Virus record (IMG/VR): IMGVR_UViG_3300047409_000418
Coordinates: 1-43,325 of that record
DNA length: 43,325 nt
DNA from: a virus
Strand: one strand, 5' to 3'
In this document: positions 14,516 to 24,069 of the stretch, piece by piece
Position numbering within the stretch: position 1 is the first letter of the stretch
How the letters are laid out: each line of letters begins with the position of its first letter
The notes under the pieces: model-generated
The model's database searches: none
Seen by the model: only the letters and a program-made list of their open reading frames with translations
Told to the model about the DNA's origin: nothing
Translations under genes and position numbers: made by a program

Positions 14516-15742
14516 GTGGCCGCAGTAAATACCGTTCTCACCATCAACATGATCACCGCCAAGGCGATGGCGATCTTGCACCAGAAGTGCAATATCATCG
14601 GCGCGGTGAACCGCCAGTATGACGATAGCTTCGCTAACAGCGGGGCCAAGATCGGCAGCACGCTGCGCATTCGCGTCCCCGTGCAATACACCGTTTCCAA
14701 GACCCCGGCGCTGAGCCTGCAGAACACGGTGGAAACCTTCGTCAGCCTGCCGATCACCAACCAATACCACGCCGACTTCTCGTTCAGCTCCGCCGAGCTC
14801 ACCCTCAGCATCGACGAATTTTCTGCCCGCTACATCGAGCCGGCGATCGCGGTGCTGGCGGCGCAGATCGAGGCGGACTTCGTCGCCATGATGTGGCCGA
14901 CGGTCTACAATCTGGTCGGCACGGCCGGGTCGCCCCAGGTGTTCAAGACCGTGCTGCAGGCCCGCAAGTTGTTGTTGGACAATCTGACGCCGCAATCGAA
15001 GCAGTGGCTGCTGCGCATCAACACCCAGGACAACGTCGACCTGGTCGACAGCCTCAAGGGATTGTTCCAGCAGAGCACTCAAATTGCGCGCCAATACACC
15101 GACGGCGTGATGGGCCTGGCCGGCGGTTTCGAGTGGGCCGAGAACACCCACCTCACGACCACCACGCGCGGCGCGGCGAATGCGTCCTACGTGACGGCCA
15201 CGACGGCAACGGGCGCTGCCGGGAGCGGCACCGGGCAGAGCACGGGCGCCACGCTGGCGGTCACGGCCGGCGCGGGCGCCGGCAAGGCGGGGGACGTGTT
15301 CACCATCGCCGGGGTCTTCCGCTGCCACCCGGAAACCAAGGCCAACAGCGGCGTGCTGCAGCAGTTCGTGTTGACGGCCGACTACACGGGCGGCGCCGGC
15401 AACATGGCGATCGCACCGGCCATCAACGGTGTGGAAGGCAGCGCGACGCGGAATGTCTACATCCCCACCGGCCAGTCCTCGGCGCTCGTCTTCTCTGGCA
15501 CCGTGAGCACCGCCAGCGGGCTCTCGCTCGCCTTCCACCCCGACGCGTTCACCTTCGCGACGGCGGACCTGGTGATGCCCGGTGGCGTGGACATGGCATC
15601 GAGGGTTGTGAAGGACGGCATCTCGATGCGTGCCGTTCGGCAATACTCGATCAGCGACGACACGTTCCCGATCCGCATCGACGTGCTCTGGGGCGCGGCG
15701 GCGCTGCGGCCGCAGCTCGCGTGCCGACTGGCGGCGAACTAA
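14516..15742 (+). CDS. Major capsid (coat) protein, P22-like
   Basis: HK97-fold coat protein of 408 aa (P22 coat is about 430). The start MAAVNTVLTINMITAKAMAI, the ILHQKCNIIGAVNRQYDDSF segment, and IGSTLRIRVPVQY resemble P22-like coat proteins. A glycine/threonine-rich insertion (about residues 220-260) may be the surface I-domain. Start: GTG 14516 has GGAGG at 14506-14510, five bases away, which is ideal. ATG 14504 lacks a suitably spaced site and the upstream frame back to 14402 is not protein-like. It follows the scaffold and precedes a small decoration-like gene. Confidence 0.88.
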   Translation: MAAVNTVLTINMITAKAMAILHQKCNIIGAVNRQYDDSFANSGAKIGSTLRIRVPVQYTVSKTPALSLQNTVETFVSLPITNQYHADFSFSSAELTLSIDEFSARYIEPAIAVLAAQIEADFVAMMWPTVYNLVGTAGSPQVFKTVLQARKLLLDNLTPQSKQWLLRINTQDNVDLVDSLKGLFQQSTQIARQYTDGVMGLAGGFEWAENTHLTTTTRGAANASYVTATTATGAAGSGTGQSTGATLAVTAGAGAGKAGDVFTIAGVFRCHPETKANSGVLQQFVLTADYTGGAGNMAIAPAINGVEGSATRNVYIPTGQSSALVFSGTVSTASGLSLAFHPDAFTFATADLVMPGGVDMASRVVKDGISMRAVRQYSISDDTFPIRIDVLWGAAALRPQLACRLAAN

Positions 15743-15754
15743 CGGGAGGCGGGC

Positions 15755-16129
15755 ATGGCATACGAACGCGGACATCAACTGCTCAATCCAGCCGAGTTCG
15801 TCGGCGGCGGGGGATACAGCTTCACCGACGGGCTGGTGGCGACGGCGGGAGGGACGCGCGCTGCGGCCGTGAAGCTGCTCACCGCCATGAACCGGATCGT
15901 CACCTGCGCTACTGCAGCCGATAGTGTTGCGCTCCCCCCGGCGGTTGGCGGGCAGACGATCTACCTCGTCAATTCCGGTGCTGCCGCCGCGCAGGTTTTC
16001 GCGGACGTAAGCACCACTGACACCATAGACACCACCACGGGTGCCGTCGGCATCTCTCTGGGGGCCGGCGGCAAGGTGGTGTTTTTCTCCCCCACCAAGG
16101 GGAAGTGGTTCAGCATCCTGAGTGCCTGA
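15755..16129 (+). CDS. Head decoration-like protein, 124 aa
   Basis: A small beta-rich, low-charge protein (AAAVKLLTAMNRIVTCATAA, DSVALPPAVGGQTIYLVNSG, GKVVFFSPTKGKWFSILSA) encoded 12 bases after the coat gene behind a GGGAGG ribosome site. The pattern of a trimer-like or beta-sandwich fold, and the location after the coat gene, suggest a capsid decoration or stabilisation protein. It also resembles the small structural proteins found after coat genes in other podoviruses. No specific family assigned. Confidence 0.65.
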   Translation: MAYERGHQLLNPAEFVGGGGYSFTDGLVATAGGTRAAAVKLLTAMNRIVTCATAADSVALPPAVGGQTIYLVNSGAAAAQVFADVSTTDTIDTTTGAVGISLGAGGKVVFFSPTKGKWFSILSA

Positions 16130-16175
16130 TCTTTGCCGGGGGCAGGGTGACCGCCCCTGTCACCACAAGCGTGTG

Positions 16176-16208
16176 GCCCCCGAGCGCTGCCTTCGGCAAT
16201 TCGGGGGC
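16176..16208 (+). terminator. Hairpin after coat/decoration genes
   Basis: GCCCCCGA (16176-16183) and TCGGGGGC (16201-16208) form a perfect 8-bp stem with an inner TGCC/GGCA pair and a TTC loop. A weaker GGTGAC/GTCACC hairpin precedes it. There is no T-run, so it may be a partial terminator or an RNA-stabilising element separating abundant coat mRNA from downstream tail genes. Confidence 0.4.
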
Positions 16209-16230
16209 AACTCTTCACAGGTGATAATCG

Positions 16231-17739
16231 ATGACGATTGCTAACGACATCATCACCCTGTCGCTGCGCAACAGCGGCGTAAACGGCATCGGCCAGACGC
16301 CGATGGCTGATGACGTCAACGACTGCTTCAAAATTCTCAACGCCTGGATCGCCGAGCTCAACCTCGAGCGGCATGTGCACGGCAACCGGGTGGTGCTGCC
16401 GACGTTTCCGGACCTCACCTCCGACGTCTCGTTCTGGTCGCCCTATGAGCATGTATTGCTCACCAGCATGGCAGTGCGCCTGCGGCAAATCTACGCGCTG
16501 CCGCCGGTCCCGATCGACGTGCAGATCGCCCAGAGCGCGCTGCAATATTTCCAGGCGCAGAACCTGCAGCAGACGCCGGCCGACCCGGCGATCGACCTCT
16601 CCACGCCGCTCTCGATCGTCGCCATGGCGCTGCGCGCCGCCGGGCGGCTCAGTGACGCGCAGGGGGTCGACCCGGGCTCGCAGGACGTCACCGAGGCGCA
16701 CCTGCTGCTGTTGGAGATGGTCGACGAGTGGGAACGCGAGCGCGAGGTGCGCAACATCCCGCAGGGGCTGCCGAACCTGATCGACATCAACGCGCCGATC
16801 GTCGACCCCGGCGGGACGTTCGCGCACGGCATGCGCAGTGCGCTCACGCTGAACCTGGCGGTGCGCCTGCGCGACCTCTGGGGGCAGGAGGTGCCGAAAT
16901 CGCTGCAGGACCGCGCCGACCGTGCGCTGCAGACCATGCTGGACATCCGCGCGCAGCAGGTCGCCCCGCTGCAGCCTGGCGGCGTGCCGGCGACCGTGCG
17001 CCACCTGCTGATCCTGGCCCTGCGCCTGGCCGGGCGCATAAATGACACGCAGCGCGTCAGCGACACCAGCACCGACATGGCCGACGCGCTCAGCTTCCTG
17101 ACGATGATGCTGGCGCAGTGGCAGCGCAAACGCTGGTTGATCTGGAACGAGACGGAGACGGCGAAGGTTGCGACCGGCAACCAATGGTATTCGGTTGGCC
17201 CCGGCGGCGATTTTGACATGCCGCGCCCCGACAAGCTGCACGGCGGCTTCACCCGGTTCAAACCGTTCGGCGCGCACAGCGTCGACATCCCGCTGGCGAT
17301 CATCGAGGCCAAGGAAGACTGGGCCGAGATCACCATCAAAGACCTCGGTTCGATCCCGGCGGCGCTGTTCTACGACAGCGCTTTTCCGATGGGCCGGGTG
17401 ACGTTCTACCCGGTGCCGCAGGCGTCCCAATACGAGATGCACATCCTGACGAAGACGCCGCTGCCGGTTTACCTGGCAATCAACAACGCGATCTCCCTGC
17501 CGCCGGAATATGCCGACGCGATCGCCAGCAACCTGGCTATCCGCCTCCCCGGCGCGCAGCTCAACCCGGTGTTGCTCGGCCAGGCGCGTTCAAGTTTGGA
17601 AACTATAAAACTGGCGAACGCGCAAATTCCGCTCTTGAGCCTGCCGAAAATCCTCGGCGGCCGGGGTGGTGACGTCTCGAGCTGGTCGGGGCGCGGGCTC
17701 AACCGGGCGTGGGTGCTTGGATCGGAGGCAGTCCTGTGA
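16231..17739 (+). CDS. P22 gp4-like head-completion adaptor with triplicated domain
   Basis: A 502-aa tail accessory/adaptor protein that would dock under the portal and keep DNA inside. P22 gp4 is only about 166 aa. Here the helical gp4-like unit appears three times: residues about 2-45 (IANDIITLSLRNSGVNGIGQ), about 127-172 (PLSIVAMALRAAGRLSDAQG) and about 251-300 (VRHLLILALRLAGRINDTQR). The third continues into the typical WYSVGPGGDFDMPRPDK and IPAALFYDS region. AGGTGAT precedes ATG 16231. The triplication is an unusual architecture. The following fibre gene overlaps its stop. Confidence 0.78.
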   Translation: MTIANDIITLSLRNSGVNGIGQTPMADDVNDCFKILNAWIAELNLERHVHGNRVVLPTFPDLTSDVSFWSPYEHVLLTSMAVRLRQIYALPPVPIDVQIAQSALQYFQAQNLQQTPADPAIDLSTPLSIVAMALRAAGRLSDAQGVDPGSQDVTEAHLLLLEMVDEWEREREVRNIPQGLPNLIDINAPIVDPGGTFAHGMRSALTLNLAVRLRDLWGQEVPKSLQDRADRALQTMLDIRAQQVAPLQPGGVPATVRHLLILALRLAGRINDTQRVSDTSTDMADALSFLTMMLAQWQRKRWLIWNETETAKVATGNQWYSVGPGGDFDMPRPDKLHGGFTRFKPFGAHSVDIPLAIIEAKEDWAEITIKDLGSIPAALFYDSAFPMGRVTFYPVPQASQYEMHILTKTPLPVYLAINNAISLPPEYADAIASNLAIRLPGAQLNPVLLGQARSSLETIKLANAQIPLLSLPKILGGRGGDVSSWSGRGLNRAWVLGSEAVL

Positions 17740-20700
17740 ACGACGGCAGCACCGGCTATCCATGGTCGACCGGCGACGTCCTGACGGCCGCCGACCTCAA
17801 CGCGGCGATCGCGAACGCTGCATCGATCGGCGCCGCCGCCGTCGGCAAGGTGGTCGCCTCCGATCAGTTCCTGGCCAAACCCGATTTCCTGCTGCTCACC
17901 GGCTCGGTGAGCTGGGTCGGCACCACCGTCACGATCGCGGGCTATGCGTTCGCCCAGGCCGACGTCGGCAAGAGCCTCGTCATGCCTGCCGGGGGCCCAG
18001 GTGGTGCGCCGCAGATTGTCACCATCGTCGGCGTCTCCGGTGGTTCCGCCACCGTCAACCCGGCGGCGACGGTCGCCTTCTCCAACATGACCAACGTGCT
18101 CGGCGGGATCGGTGCCGGTCCAGCATTGATCACTGTTACCAACGCCGACACGGGCGGCTCGCTCGTCGGTGATCAGCTGACGGTGGTGGCAACGGCAATC
18201 CGCCCGGCGGTGCTGCAGACGGTGCAGACCAGGGTGGTGTCCGCGAGCATCCCCGCCGATGCGGCAATGATCGCCTCGATCACTGGCACCGACATGGTGG
18301 TGACCAGCGCCGCGCCGCACACCCTCTTCCCAGGCGGGCTGGTGGTCGGCGCTGGCGTGGCCCCTGGCACGCTCATCGTCAAGCAAACCGTCATCCCCCC
18401 TGCAGGGGCCGTTGCAGGGCCCACCTGCGGCCCCGGCACCTACACGGTGAGCATCGCGCAGACGGTCGCCTCCTCCACCCTCACGGTGTCCTACGCGGGT
18501 TCTGGCGGGCCCCCTGGCCCGGTGCTGCTGCGCGGGACCACCGGCTACGGGCGGCGGGTGGTGCTGTCGGGCAACGTCAACTCCGGCGGCTCGCTCGATC
18601 CGACGCTGTCGCTGGACCCGGTCACAGGCGCGGACCCCGGGGCCTATTGGATGGACGTGGAGGAGCCGCTTGGTGAGGCTGTCCGCACCGACATCCGGTC
18701 TTTTGTGCTGCCGGGCAGCTGGCTCGCGGGCGGCACGACGCTCACGCTGAACGCCGCCGAAGTCACGCCGCTGATCATGCCGATCATCCACCCCGGCGCG
18801 ACCGTGTTCGCGCTCGATGAAAACGGCGCGCCTGCCTTCCCTGCCAACACCATGGTCGATAGCATTATTGACGCCCCGAGCATGACCATCAAAACCACCC
18901 AGGCGGCGATCACGCTGGGGACCAACAACGACATCACGTTCACCGACAACCGCCGCAACATCGCCTTCTCCGCGACATTCACCAGCGGCGCGACCACCAT
19001 CACGTTCAGCCCGACGGCGGGGGTGCCGACGCTCCCCACGGGGGTCAGGGTTGGGCAGACCCTGTTCGGCCCCGGCCTGCAGGGCGGCGTCGATCCGACG
19101 GTCGCTGGGAATACGGTTATTACCGCTATCGCTGGCTCGACCATCACGATCTCACTCCCGACCACGCAAGCCGCCACGACCGCCGTCAGCCTGCGGGCGG
19201 TGCCTTACCTCGTCGGCGCGGTGGTCAAATTGAACCTGGGCCCGGCGGTGCTCGCCTTCCGCGATTATGGGGCCTACGCGGGTGCGCCTGGGACGAATGG
19301 CTGGCCATTCCCGGTCACGCGCAAAAATCGGGCGGGCGGTCAGGATGCTACCGGCATTCTGGTGACCTTCACCGAGGGCGCGCGCACGCACTCCAATTTC
19401 ATTGCTTCCGGCACCGACAGCGCCCCTGCGATCAATGCGTGGCTGAACGCTACACGCTCGCAGCTCGCCGCTACCAGCGACGGAATGGAGGCGGTGCTGC
19501 GCCCGGGCGCGTATCTCGCGCTCTCAAGTATCAACGCGCGCAGCATGCAGAAAACCATGACCCTGCGCGCATCCGGGGTGATGATCCATTCGGCGATCGC
19601 CGGGGCGACTGGCGCGGCGGCGCGGGCATGGGACGCGAGCGGCTCCGGTGCTTACCGGATGGTTGGCGACATCATCATCTTTGGCGATGCTTATTTCCCA
19701 CCCGATATCGGGACGGTGTTCGCCCGCACCGACGTCAATAATTTCTGCTCGAATTTGACCGTCAACGATGTCAACGCGACCGGTTGGTTCAAGTTTGCCG
19801 CCAGCTGCTGGGGCAATATGGAAGCCAGCGTTGTCAACCACTGCGCTGGCAACAACGCCATGCCGTGGAGCGTGACCGACCCGGATGTGGCCCACCCCAA
19901 TGACAAGCGCATCCTGACGCCGAATTTTGGCAGGGTGATCGACGGCGACAACAGCTACGGTTATCTGGACTATCCGCCGCTGCAGACGCACGGGAGCTAT
20001 GTCGGGTTCACCGAGGATGTGGGCACCTCGATCTGCGCAGGCGGGGCGGTGCCTTTCTCTGTCGTCGGCTGCGGCGGCTATGTGAACCGGCGCGGCTATG
20101 CGGCGAGCTGGTCCTCTCCCGCAATCTTCCTTTCCAAATGCAACAATTCGACCCTCGATATCCACTGTGAAGCGGCGGGCCTCCCGCAGGCAATCTTCAT
20201 GTGGGACCGCAGCAATGGTGGGGTGTCGTTCAATCACTCTCGTTTTGAAGACCTCAACAATTTCGCCACCGACGCAATTTTTGCCTATGACACTCTCGGC
20301 AAATTCGGCGTGCCCGTCGCCGGGTTCACCGCCATCAATTCAACCGCCGTAATCGGCACGACGCTGGTCACGCAGCAGGTGTTTGCCGATCATGTGCCGT
20401 TCATCGCCGGGCACTATTGGTTTGGCGACATCGCCGTCGGTAGCATTCTCAACACCGGGCTGCCGCACTGGTTCAACATTCCCGACCACCGCGAGGGGCG
20501 GCTGCTGCTCGGCAATTCAAGCACCAAGCTCGGTGCCGACGTCCTCACCGTGGGCTCGATCGCGGCCACGGGCAGCATCGTCGCCGCCGGTAGCATCACC
20601 ACCACCGACTGGCTGCACGCCGACCTGGGCCTGTCGATTGGCCCCACCGGCTTTCCGCAAGGCAAGCTGCAATTCGCGGGCGGCTTGCTGACCTTCACGA

Positions 20701-21734
20701 CGCCGCTGTCGCTGCCCGACGGCACGGTCGCGGTCACGGCTTTCCCCGGCGACAACGACACCTCGGTCGCCACCACCGCGTTCGTGCATGCGGCGGTGAT
20801 CAACGCCGCGTCGGGCAGCCCGCCGGTCATGGACGGCGTGGCCAACGCGGGCACGCTCGCCGCCTACTCGCGCGGGGATCATGTCCACCCCACCGACACC
20901 AGCCGCCTCGCCACATCGGGCGGCACGATCGCGGGCAACGTCACCGTCACCGGCACCACGACGCTGGGGGCTGCGACAGCGACCACGCCGGGGACGGCTG
21001 ACAACAGCACCAACATCGCCACCACTGCCTTTGTGCGGGCGCAGGCCGCGACCACCACGCCGATCATGGACGGTGCCGGCGCAGTCGGTGTCAGCCTGGC
21101 CTACGCGCGCGCCGACCACGTGCATCCCATCCCGTTCATTCCGGCTGTGGGCACCAGCACGCCGGTCATGGACGGCGTGGGCAACGCTGGCACGGTGTCC
21201 AACTACGCGCGCGCCGATCACGTCCACCCCACCGACACCAGCCGCTTCCCGGCTGCGGGCGGCACGATCAACGCGGCAGTGCCGCTGACGATGATCAACA
21301 GCGGCCAAATCGACGCCTATGTGCGCAACACCGGCACGGGCGGTTCGGCCGGCGGGGTGTGGCTGCATCTCGACGGTCCCGCCTCTTCCGCGCGCCGCCG
21401 CCTCGTCTTTGAAACGGCGGGCAGCGCGCGCTGGGACTTCGGCACGAACAACCTGCCGGAAAGCAGCGGCAACGTCGGCAGCGGGCTCAACCTGCGCGGC
21501 TTCAACGACGACGGCACAACCTCAACCATCTACATGACCATCCTGCGCCAGGACGGCATCGTGCAGATCGGCGCGGCCGCTGGCGTCAAGCTGACCGGAA
21601 ACCTCGGCTTCTACGGCACCGCGCCGATCGCCAAGCCGGCAATCACCGGATCGCGCAGTGCCAACGCGGCGCTCGCCAGTCTGATCACGCAGCTCGCCGC
21701 CCTCGGCATCATCACCGACAGCAGCACGGCATGA
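17736..21734 (+). CDS. Beta-helix tail fibre/tailspike with GDHVHP repeats
   Basis: A 1332-aa receptor-binding protein. GTG 17736 has GGAGG at 17724-17728 and overlaps the previous stop. The N-terminus (YPWSTGDVLTAADLNAAIAN) is a virion-attachment-type segment. Several threonine/glycine-rich beta repeats follow, then at about residues 560-920 a pectate-lyase-like beta-helix opening with DSAPAINAWLNATRSQLAAT. The C-terminal part has three collar-like repeats (YSRGDHVHPTDTSR, YARADHVHP, YARADHVHPTDTSR) as in other phage fibres, plus a final chaperone-like end. It probably binds or depolymerises host surface polysaccharide. No catalytic residues are assigned. Confidence 0.85.
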   Translation: MNDGSTGYPWSTGDVLTAADLNAAIANAASIGAAAVGKVVASDQFLAKPDFLLLTGSVSWVGTTVTIAGYAFAQADVGKSLVMPAGGPGGAPQIVTIVGVSGGSATVNPAATVAFSNMTNVLGGIGAGPALITVTNADTGGSLVGDQLTVVATAIRPAVLQTVQTRVVSASIPADAAMIASITGTDMVVTSAAPHTLFPGGLVVGAGVAPGTLIVKQTVIPPAGAVAGPTCGPGTYTVSIAQTVASSTLTVSYAGSGGPPGPVLLRGTTGYGRRVVLSGNVNSGGSLDPTLSLDPVTGADPGAYWMDVEEPLGEAVRTDIRSFVLPGSWLAGGTTLTLNAAEVTPLIMPIIHPGATVFALDENGAPAFPANTMVDSIIDAPSMTIKTTQAAITLGTNNDITFTDNRRNIAFSATFTSGATTITFSPTAGVPTLPTGVRVGQTLFGPGLQGGVDPTVAGNTVITAIAGSTITISLPTTQAATTAVSLRAVPYLVGAVVKLNLGPAVLAFRDYGAYAGAPGTNGWPFPVTRKNRAGGQDATGILVTFTEGARTHSNFIASGTDSAPAINAWLNATRSQLAATSDGMEAVLRPGAYLALSSINARSMQKTMTLRASGVMIHSAIAGATGAAARAWDASGSGAYRMVGDIIIFGDAYFPPDIGTVFARTDVNNFCSNLTVNDVNATGWFKFAASCWGNMEASVVNHCAGNNAMPWSVTDPDVAHPNDKRILTPNFGRVIDGDNSYGYLDYPPLQTHGSYVGFTEDVGTSICAGGAVPFSVVGCGGYVNRRGYAASWSSPAIFLSKCNNSTLDIHCEAAGLPQAIFMWDRSNGGVSFNHSRFEDLNNFATDAIFAYDTLGKFGVPVAGFTAINSTAVIGTTLVTQQVFADHVPFIAGHYWFGDIAVGSILNTGLPHWFNIPDHREGRLLLGNSSTKLGADVLTVGSIAATGSIVAAGSITTTDWLHADLGLSIGPTGFPQGKLQFAGGLLTFTTPLSLPDGTVAVTAFPGDNDTSVATTAFVHAAVINAASGSPPVMDGVANAGTLAAYSRGDHVHPTDTSRLATSGGTIAGNVTVTGTTTLGAATATTPGTADNSTNIATTAFVRAQAATTTPIMDGAGAVGVSLAYARADHVHPIPFIPAVGTSTPVMDGVGNAGTVSNYARADHVHPTDTSRFPAAGGTINAAVPLTMINSGQIDAYVRNTGTGGSAGGVWLHLDGPASSARRRLVFETAGSARWDFGTNNLPESSGNVGSGLNLRGFNDDGTTSTIYMTILRQDGIVQIGAAAGVKLTGNLGFYGTAPIAKPAITGSRSANAALASLITQLAALGIITDSSTA

Positions 21735-23254
21735 AAATTCCCCTGACCGGCGGCGCCTATCAATCGCGCTCGGTCATCGCGGCCGCGCAGCGCTGTTTGA
21801 ACCTCTACCCCGAGCTGCTGCCGCAGGAGGAGGGCGAACCGGCGCCGGTCGCGCACTTCCCGACGCCAGGCCTGCGCCTGCTGATCTACACGCCCGAGCT
21901 GCCGGTGCGCGCCGTGCGCCAGGCGGCGAACGGGAACATCTACGTGGTCGCCGGCAAGGGCGTGTATCGCTACATCCCCGCGACCCTCACCGCCGGCTAC
22001 TTCTTCAACCACCTCGGCGACATCACGCCCGGCAAGGTGACGCCGGCAAGCATGATGGACAACGGACTTGACCTGCTCATCGTCGACGGTAGCCCGAACG
22101 GGTGGTCGGTGAGCCTGGCTGACGACACCTTCACGCCGGTTCCCAATACTCCCGGCGGCTTCGTAGGCGGCGACCGCGTCGACCTGGTGAGCAATTTCTT
22201 CGTGCTCAACATGCCGGGCACGCAATACTTCTACTGGTCGGGCCTGCTGGCGCTCACGTTCGACACCAGTGAAACCGGCGACCTCGCCGCCAAAAGTGGC
22301 GCTTCGGACCTGCTGGTGACGCTGGTTGTCGCCAAGAAGGAGGTGATCCTGCTCGGCGAGCGCACTGGTGAAATCTTCTATAACGCCGCCATCCTCGACC
22401 CGACGACCGGCTTCCTGCTCAGCCAGTTCGCCGGGGTCGACGGAACCTTCATCGACCACGGCATCGCCGCGAAATATTCAGCCGCCAGCAACGAGAACAC
22501 CGTTTTCTGGCTGAGCCGCGATCGCGCCGGCAAGGGCATCGTCATGAAAATGACGGGCTACCAGGCAGCGCGCATCAGCACCTACGCGATCGAAACCGAG
22601 CTGACCAAATACTCGCGCATCGATGACGCGATCGGCTTCGTCTACCAGCTCAACGGGCATGTTTTCTATGTGCTCACGTTCCCGGCCGCCGACCATACCT
22701 GGGTCTACGACGCCACCACCGGGCAGTGGCACGAATGGCTCTGGATCGACAGCAACGGCAACGAGCACGCGCACCGCGCCATGTGCGTCTATCCCTGCTT
22801 CGGCGAGCTGCTTGCGGGCGACCGGCAATACGGCAACCTCTACGCGCTCGACCCGCTCGTTCACAACGACTGGGGGTTCCCGATCAAGCGCGAGCGTTCG
22901 TTCCCGCACATGCTCGCCGAGGGCCGGCGCTTGTTCTATCGCGAGTTTCTCGCCGACATGGAAACCGGCACCGGGCCGTCGGTCGAACCCGACAAAAACC
23001 TCATCTCGCTCGCCTGGTCGGACGATCGCGGGCGGCATTTCGGTAACCCGGTGACAAATTCGCTCGGCGGCCTCGGCGACACGCAGGTCAGCCTGCAGTG
23101 GCAGCGTCTCGGCATGGCGCGCGATCGCGTTTTCAAATTGTCCTGGGCGATCGACGCGCCCTGCGCGCTGCAGGGAGCGTGGATAACATTCGACCTGGCG
23201 GACAATCCCCTGCCCGAGCCAGCGCAGCCCCAGCAGCAGAGAGCACCCGCATGA
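21731..23254 (+). CDS. P22 gp10-like DNA stabilisation/tail hub protein
   Basis: A 507-aa protein beginning MKIPLTGGAYQSRSVIAAAQ and CLNLYPELLP, a hallmark of the Phage_stabilise (P22 gp10) family. In that family the protein forms the hexameric tail hub below gp4 and closes the DNA channel. Beta-propeller-like blades follow (FYWSGLLALTFDTSETGDLA, VFWLSRDRAGKGIVMKMTGY, HTWVYDATTGQWHEW). Length matches the family (about 470-500). It overlaps the fibre stop by ATGA. A proline/glutamine tail ends the protein. It should contact the triplicated gp4-like adaptor. Confidence 0.88.
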   Translation: MKIPLTGGAYQSRSVIAAAQRCLNLYPELLPQEEGEPAPVAHFPTPGLRLLIYTPELPVRAVRQAANGNIYVVAGKGVYRYIPATLTAGYFFNHLGDITPGKVTPASMMDNGLDLLIVDGSPNGWSVSLADDTFTPVPNTPGGFVGGDRVDLVSNFFVLNMPGTQYFYWSGLLALTFDTSETGDLAAKSGASDLLVTLVVAKKEVILLGERTGEIFYNAAILDPTTGFLLSQFAGVDGTFIDHGIAAKYSAASNENTVFWLSRDRAGKGIVMKMTGYQAARISTYAIETELTKYSRIDDAIGFVYQLNGHVFYVLTFPAADHTWVYDATTGQWHEWLWIDSNGNEHAHRAMCVYPCFGELLAGDRQYGNLYALDPLVHNDWGFPIKRERSFPHMLAEGRRLFYREFLADMETGTGPSVEPDKNLISLAWSDDRGRHFGNPVTNSLGGLGDTQVSLQWQRLGMARDRVFKLSWAIDAPCALQGAWITFDLADNPLPEPAQPQQQRAPA

Positions 23255-24069
23255 CCGCACCCGTCCTGCTGCAGCCGATGCCGCAATTCAGCGATGCCAA
23301 CGGCAAGCCATACGTCGGCGGGCTGCTCTCCACCTACGTGAAGGGCACGTTCACGCCGAAGACCACCTGGAAAGACCCCGACCAGGTCGCGGTGAACACC
23401 AACCCCATCACCCTCGACGGCGCCGGGCGCTGCTCGATGTGGGGTGACGGCGACTATCAGTTGCTCCTGCAGGACGCGGCCGGCAATCAAATCTGGAGCC
23501 AGCCCGCCACCAGCATCGTCTCGGCGGCGATGTATCCGGTGACCACCGCGCCGACCACGCTCGACGCCATGAACTACCTGGGCGTCACGGCGGCGATCGC
23601 CGCCGAGGCGTCGGCCCGGCACGCCGAGATCGTCACCGCGACCGGGACGGTGCAGGCGAACCTCGACGCCTTCATTGTCGCTCAGGGGGCGTATGACGCC
23701 GCAGCGTCCGACATTGTCTCCGAGAGCGTGACCAACCTTGAGGCGGTCGACGCGTCGCTGCAGGCGCAGATCAGTGCCCTCGCCGGCACGCCGGTCATCA
23801 CCGCGATCGGTGGCACCAAGAACGCGCATTTCGGCATCGGCGTCGACAACATCTCAATCAGCCTGACGTTCCCGACCCCGTTCCCGACCGCATGCCAGGG
23901 GGTGACGGTCACGCCCGCCGACCTCACGTTCCTCACGTTTTTCAGCAATCTCATCTTCAGCGTCTCGTCGCTGTCGCGCACGGGCGCGACCATCACCGTG
24001 AAGGGGCTGGGTCCGGTCACGCCCGCCGCGTTCGATACCGTCTTCAACTGGGTGGCGACGGGGTATTGA
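23251..24069 (+). CDS. Second tail fibre with head-binding domain and gp53-like C-terminus
   Basis: A 272-aa protein from ATG 23251. Residues about 8-90 match the P22-tailspike-type head-binding domain: DANGKPYVGGLLSTYVKGTF, TPKTTWKDPDQVAVNTNPIT and WGDGDYQLLLQDAAGN. A helical shaft follows. The last 80 residues (SISLTFPTPFPTACQGVTVT and FNWVATGY) resemble the C-terminal receptor-binding domain of gp53-like tail fibres. It would attach to the tail hub and bind the host surface. Start and stop overlap both neighbours. Two separate fibre proteins imply a broader or two-step receptor recognition. Confidence 0.78.
   Translation: MTAPVLLQPMPQFSDANGKPYVGGLLSTYVKGTFTPKTTWKDPDQVAVNTNPITLDGAGRCSMWGDGDYQLLLQDAAGNQIWSQPATSIVSAAMYPVTTAPTTLDAMNYLGVTAAIAAEASARHAEIVTATGTVQANLDAFIVAQGAYDAAASDIVSESVTNLEAVDASLQAQISALAGTPVITAIGGTKNAHFGIGVDNISISLTFPTPFPTACQGVTVTPADLTFLTFFSNLIFSVSSLSRTGATITVKGLGPVTPAAFDTVFNWVATGY

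Noticed and set aside
14432-15778. Long open frame on the minus strand opposite the coat gene
   Set aside because: Composition is arginine/histidine/glycine-rich, with no domain. The coat frame has clear family features and an ideal ribosome site.
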